A DNA stretch of 64,000 nt. Origin: Xylaria sp. FL1777. Taxonomy: Eukaryota > Ascomycota > Sordariomycetes > Xylariales > Xylariaceae. The translations under genes were made by a program, and so were the position numbers. Under the pieces are notes generated by a model. It had not been told where the DNA came from, did not search any database, and saw only the letters and a program-made list of their open reading frames with translations. The DNA lies in assembly GCA_022578965.1 (NCBI GenBank), contig MU400508.1, positions 496,001-560,000 on the forward strand, in the 5' to 3' direction. Positions 61,357 to 64,000 of the stretch are shown here, one piece after another (within the stretch, counting starts at the first letter, position 1; each line of letters opens with the position of its first letter).

Positions 61357-64000
61357 ATGGCAACTGAATTTAGTCCAAAATCACATCAGATCGAACCCTC
61401 TGAGAGCCAGTTTGACTCTCAAACTTCTGCCACCATAGAGCAGAATTTCCTAGCTCCGCTTGATGACTCTCAAGAAACAGTTGTCACCTCAAAGTGGCAC
61501 GATGACAACGGCATTGAGCCAAATTTGCTGGCTTCCCCAAAAGGTTCTCAAGGGATACAGGGAGTCACATCTAGATGGCGTAATGATGACAGTAGCCATC
61601 ATACAGATGGGGTAAACCAACCACCGCAGTCGACTAGGGGACCCCTTATCAGCCGCCCCTTGCCCGAGGACCCCCTGAATTTCCAACATGGGTTCCAGTA
61701 CAGCAAAGCACCGATACCTCATACTTTGTCGGCTCCATTAACTGCTCTTCGAATCGATGCAGGTCGCCGTAGAGACTCGAAGGATGACATTGTTATAGAA
61801 GTAGAGCACCCATCCGGTTGTTCTGGCTCTCAAATCAGCGATGACCCTTTGGTAGACTCAAGAGATATTCGGAAAATTGGGGCAAAGGCTAGGGAACCAG
61901 AGTCGAAAACAAGCACGAAGATAAATGATACAGTTTTGATTTCGAGTGACACTTCTTCCGATAAAATCTCAGCTGTACACGAGCAACAAGTTAGAAATAT
62001 TCCGAGAGACTCAGCGTCCAGGCCGCCATTTCTAAATACTTCTCCCTTTAACAATGCCCCGGCCCCCTTTCAACAACTTAAGATTCGAGTCCGGTCTCCA
62101 GCCTCTAGACTGGAAGGGTCTAGACTTCCCAAGGCATTTGCAGACATCCGGCGTAAAGCTCTTATACAATCCAGTCACACAAATTGTCCCAAGCAGTCAG
62201 CGTGCCATCCGAGCTCCCCAGTGGGAAAAGCTTCGTCTAGATTCAATACACCCGAGAGAGATCAGGATCCGTTTCCAAATCACGAGGTCTCTCACAATCA
62301 AACGAGGCAGCGTCGGGAACAGCCTCATAGATATCCTGCTTCTAATCAATCCCCACATACTCCTGAAACCCAAGCTCTAGGTAGAAAACAACCAACAAAT
62401 CCATCTAACGCCGAGGAATTTACTCATTCATTTACTCGGGAAGTACGCAAGGAGTACAACTTACTTACAAGACCAGTGTCAGAGGCTTCGAACATAACTA
62501 AAAAACGAACTCCTCGAAGACAAAAGCCCACTCGTACCCGAGGGAGGCAGGGCAATCTAGGCATGAGTGAGAGCAACGCACGACGCTACCAGCTCATCCA
62601 ATCTTGGAACGATTTTTTTGTCTACGAAGCAGAGCGAAATAAGCACTGGGAGGAAAAAATGAATGATATAGTTGAGCAACTCGCTGAGCGAGATGAAAGG
62701 GTTGTAGAATACCTTGCAAAGATCCAAGAGCAAGAACAGATAATTACGAATCTCGAACTCGAGAAGCATGAGCATCATGCCAAGCGCGAGGAACAAGAGC
62801 TTGCCCTTAACAAGTTAGAAGAGCGGCGCCAAAGACTACGAGAACGGATGAAAGAATATAGAGACCGTCTCAACGAGGCTACCATTGAGCAACAGAGTAT
62901 TTTCAAATATTTCCAGCCAAGATATCACGAACTGAGAGAGCAGATGAAACAGGCGGAACTCAAGCATCAGGAGTCGCTTAAGCAAGCCCTTTCGACCTCT
63001 AGTCAAGTTATGGACAAAATCCAAAAGAGTGTAGGAGAGGTTCGAATCCTCTCCCAGCAAGAGATACAGAAGCGTAAGTCGAGATTGCTATAATTAATTC
63101 TGCAGCTGATTTCTTTAGTGCGCCTTGAAATCAAGACTCTCGAAGTGCAATTAGCAGAGCGAGGCAAGGATGTTGACCGAGAGAAAGAATGTGTCAACGA
63201 TCTTCGTCGAGAGCTAGAGAAGTCACACGAACTCAACAGATGTTCGCTCATGTCTCTTCATACGCAGAACCAGGAACTCATGAAAAAGAGCGATATGAGA
63301 ACTATTCAGATCCAAAGCGTGGAACAATGCATAAACCAGCAAGAACAGAGGTAAGTAAAATGCAATACAAGCGAGGAAACGTATTAATACTTATAGGATC
63401 CAATCATTGCGATGCTTCTTGGAAGATGATAAAGCAAACACACAGACCCCTTCTGAGTTAATCGAGGACTTAAAGGCGCTCCAGAAGGAGTCGCTGAACT
63501 CGTGAGTATATTCATAACTTCAAGATTGCCCAAAATTGACCTATGATCGCAACTAGCATTCTGTCGGAGCTTCGAGAATATGTATCATCAGACCGTGAGC
63601 AGTCTTATAAGGTTACAGAAAGCTTGAAACTGGATATCCAAGGTATCCACAAGCTCTGCGTTAGTCTTAACGAGCAAATACAGAGCAGCCAAAGCGCCTC
63701 GGAATGGCAAGAAAAGCTTGGAAAGGTTCAAATGGAATACCAAACCTTGCTTTGGGAGAGAGACCGACTTGAAGAAGAACTGGCCAAGATGCACAATAGA
63801 GCGAAGACGCAGCGTGAACAACAGGAAACTCTACAACAAGAGCTTGATTCACTAAAAGCCAGTGCTGTCGCTGCAGATGCATCTGACAGCCTGATAAAAA
63901 GCCTACAAGAAGAGAAGCAAAAACTCCAAGAGTGTTTGGCTGAAAAAGAAGTATTCATACACGATTTAGAAGATAAGTTAAGTGGAGTCAACGGAGCTCT
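61357..64000 (+). CDS. Long coiled-coil protein, 5' part (runs off right edge)
   Basis: Exons 61357-63073, 63119-63350, 63397-63501 and 63557 to beyond the window (introns 45, 46 and 55 bp; donors GTAAGT, GTAAGT, GTGAGT). About 830 residues are visible. The first 400 residues are Ser/Pro/Gln/Asn-rich and disordered; a basic stretch (KKRTPRRQKPTRTRGRQG, near residue 390) may be a nuclear signal. From about residue 410 (YQLIQSWNDFFVYEAERNKH) the sequence is almost continuous charged coiled coil, interrupted briefly near each intron and continuing to the edge (EEKQKLQECLAEKEVFIHDL). I cannot name the family. Build alone would suit a meiotic axis or transverse-filament protein, a spindle-pole or kinetochore scaffold, or a nucleoporin-like tether; choosing among these would be guesswork. 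Confidence 0.8.

Overview
The window looks like a piece of a filamentous ascomycete nuclear chromosome, most likely Pezizomycotina and probably Sordariomycetes. The evidence is a set of eukaryotic genes with short spliceosomal introns (about 45-120 bp, GT..AG, with CTRAC-like branch sites), fungal-type homologues (Ste20-type PAK kinase, Rsc9, Med13, Scp160, Enp2, Ctr86/ataxin-10) and pyrimidine-rich leaders. The order-level placement is an inference from family recognition, not from an alignment. I see no rRNA, tRNA, CRISPR or prokaryotic feature. Layout, left to right: the 3' part of a GH31 alpha-xylosidase (1-1262, +); a very large gene for a multi-pass membrane protein with a roughly 1,870-residue disordered tail carrying about two dozen LW/LF repeats (1466-7962, -); a gene-free stretch of about 9.5 kb holding two miniature inverted-repeat elements with TA target duplications (9364-9550 and 13007-13316); a mitochondrially targeted short-chain dehydrogenase (17444-18631, +); an STE20-type PAK (20220-23620, -); a second gene-poor stretch (23.6-29.0 kb); a vigilin/Scp160 KH-repeat protein (29016-33047, +); an ARID/RFX-type Rsc9 homologue (33945-36934, -); an unrecognised disordered protein with a KEN-like motif (38155-39765, +); a Ctr86/ataxin-10 homologue (40211-43152, -); a ten-exon BBE-type FAD oxidase (43892-46718, -); methylthioadenosine phosphorylase (48015-49156, +); Mediator subunit Med13 (49615-54177, -); the ribosome-biogenesis protein Enp2/NOL10 (55040-57166, +); a small single-pass membrane protein (57325-57847, -); a 3.5-kb gene-free stretch; and the start of a large coiled-coil protein running off the right edge (61357->64000, +). 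Most genes are conserved housekeeping or regulatory genes: transcription and chromatin (Med13, Rsc9), translation and RNA (Scp160, Enp2), signalling (Ste20), methionine salvage (MTAP). Many neighbours are convergent with short 3' spacers: GH31/membrane protein 203 bp, Enp2/small membrane protein 158 bp, MTAP/Med13 458 bp, 38155 gene/Ctr86 445 bp. Med13 and Enp2 are divergent across about 860 bp. There is no evident biosynthetic cluster; the FAD oxidase and the SDR stand alone. All intron positions were worked out by hand from splice motifs and reading-frame continuity and have not been tested against transcripts. The least ordinary items are the composite LW/LF repeat array, the two palindromic elements, a probable GC-AG intron in the KH gene, a stop-free intron inside the CRIB domain of the kinase, and an 11-nt exon in the oxidase.
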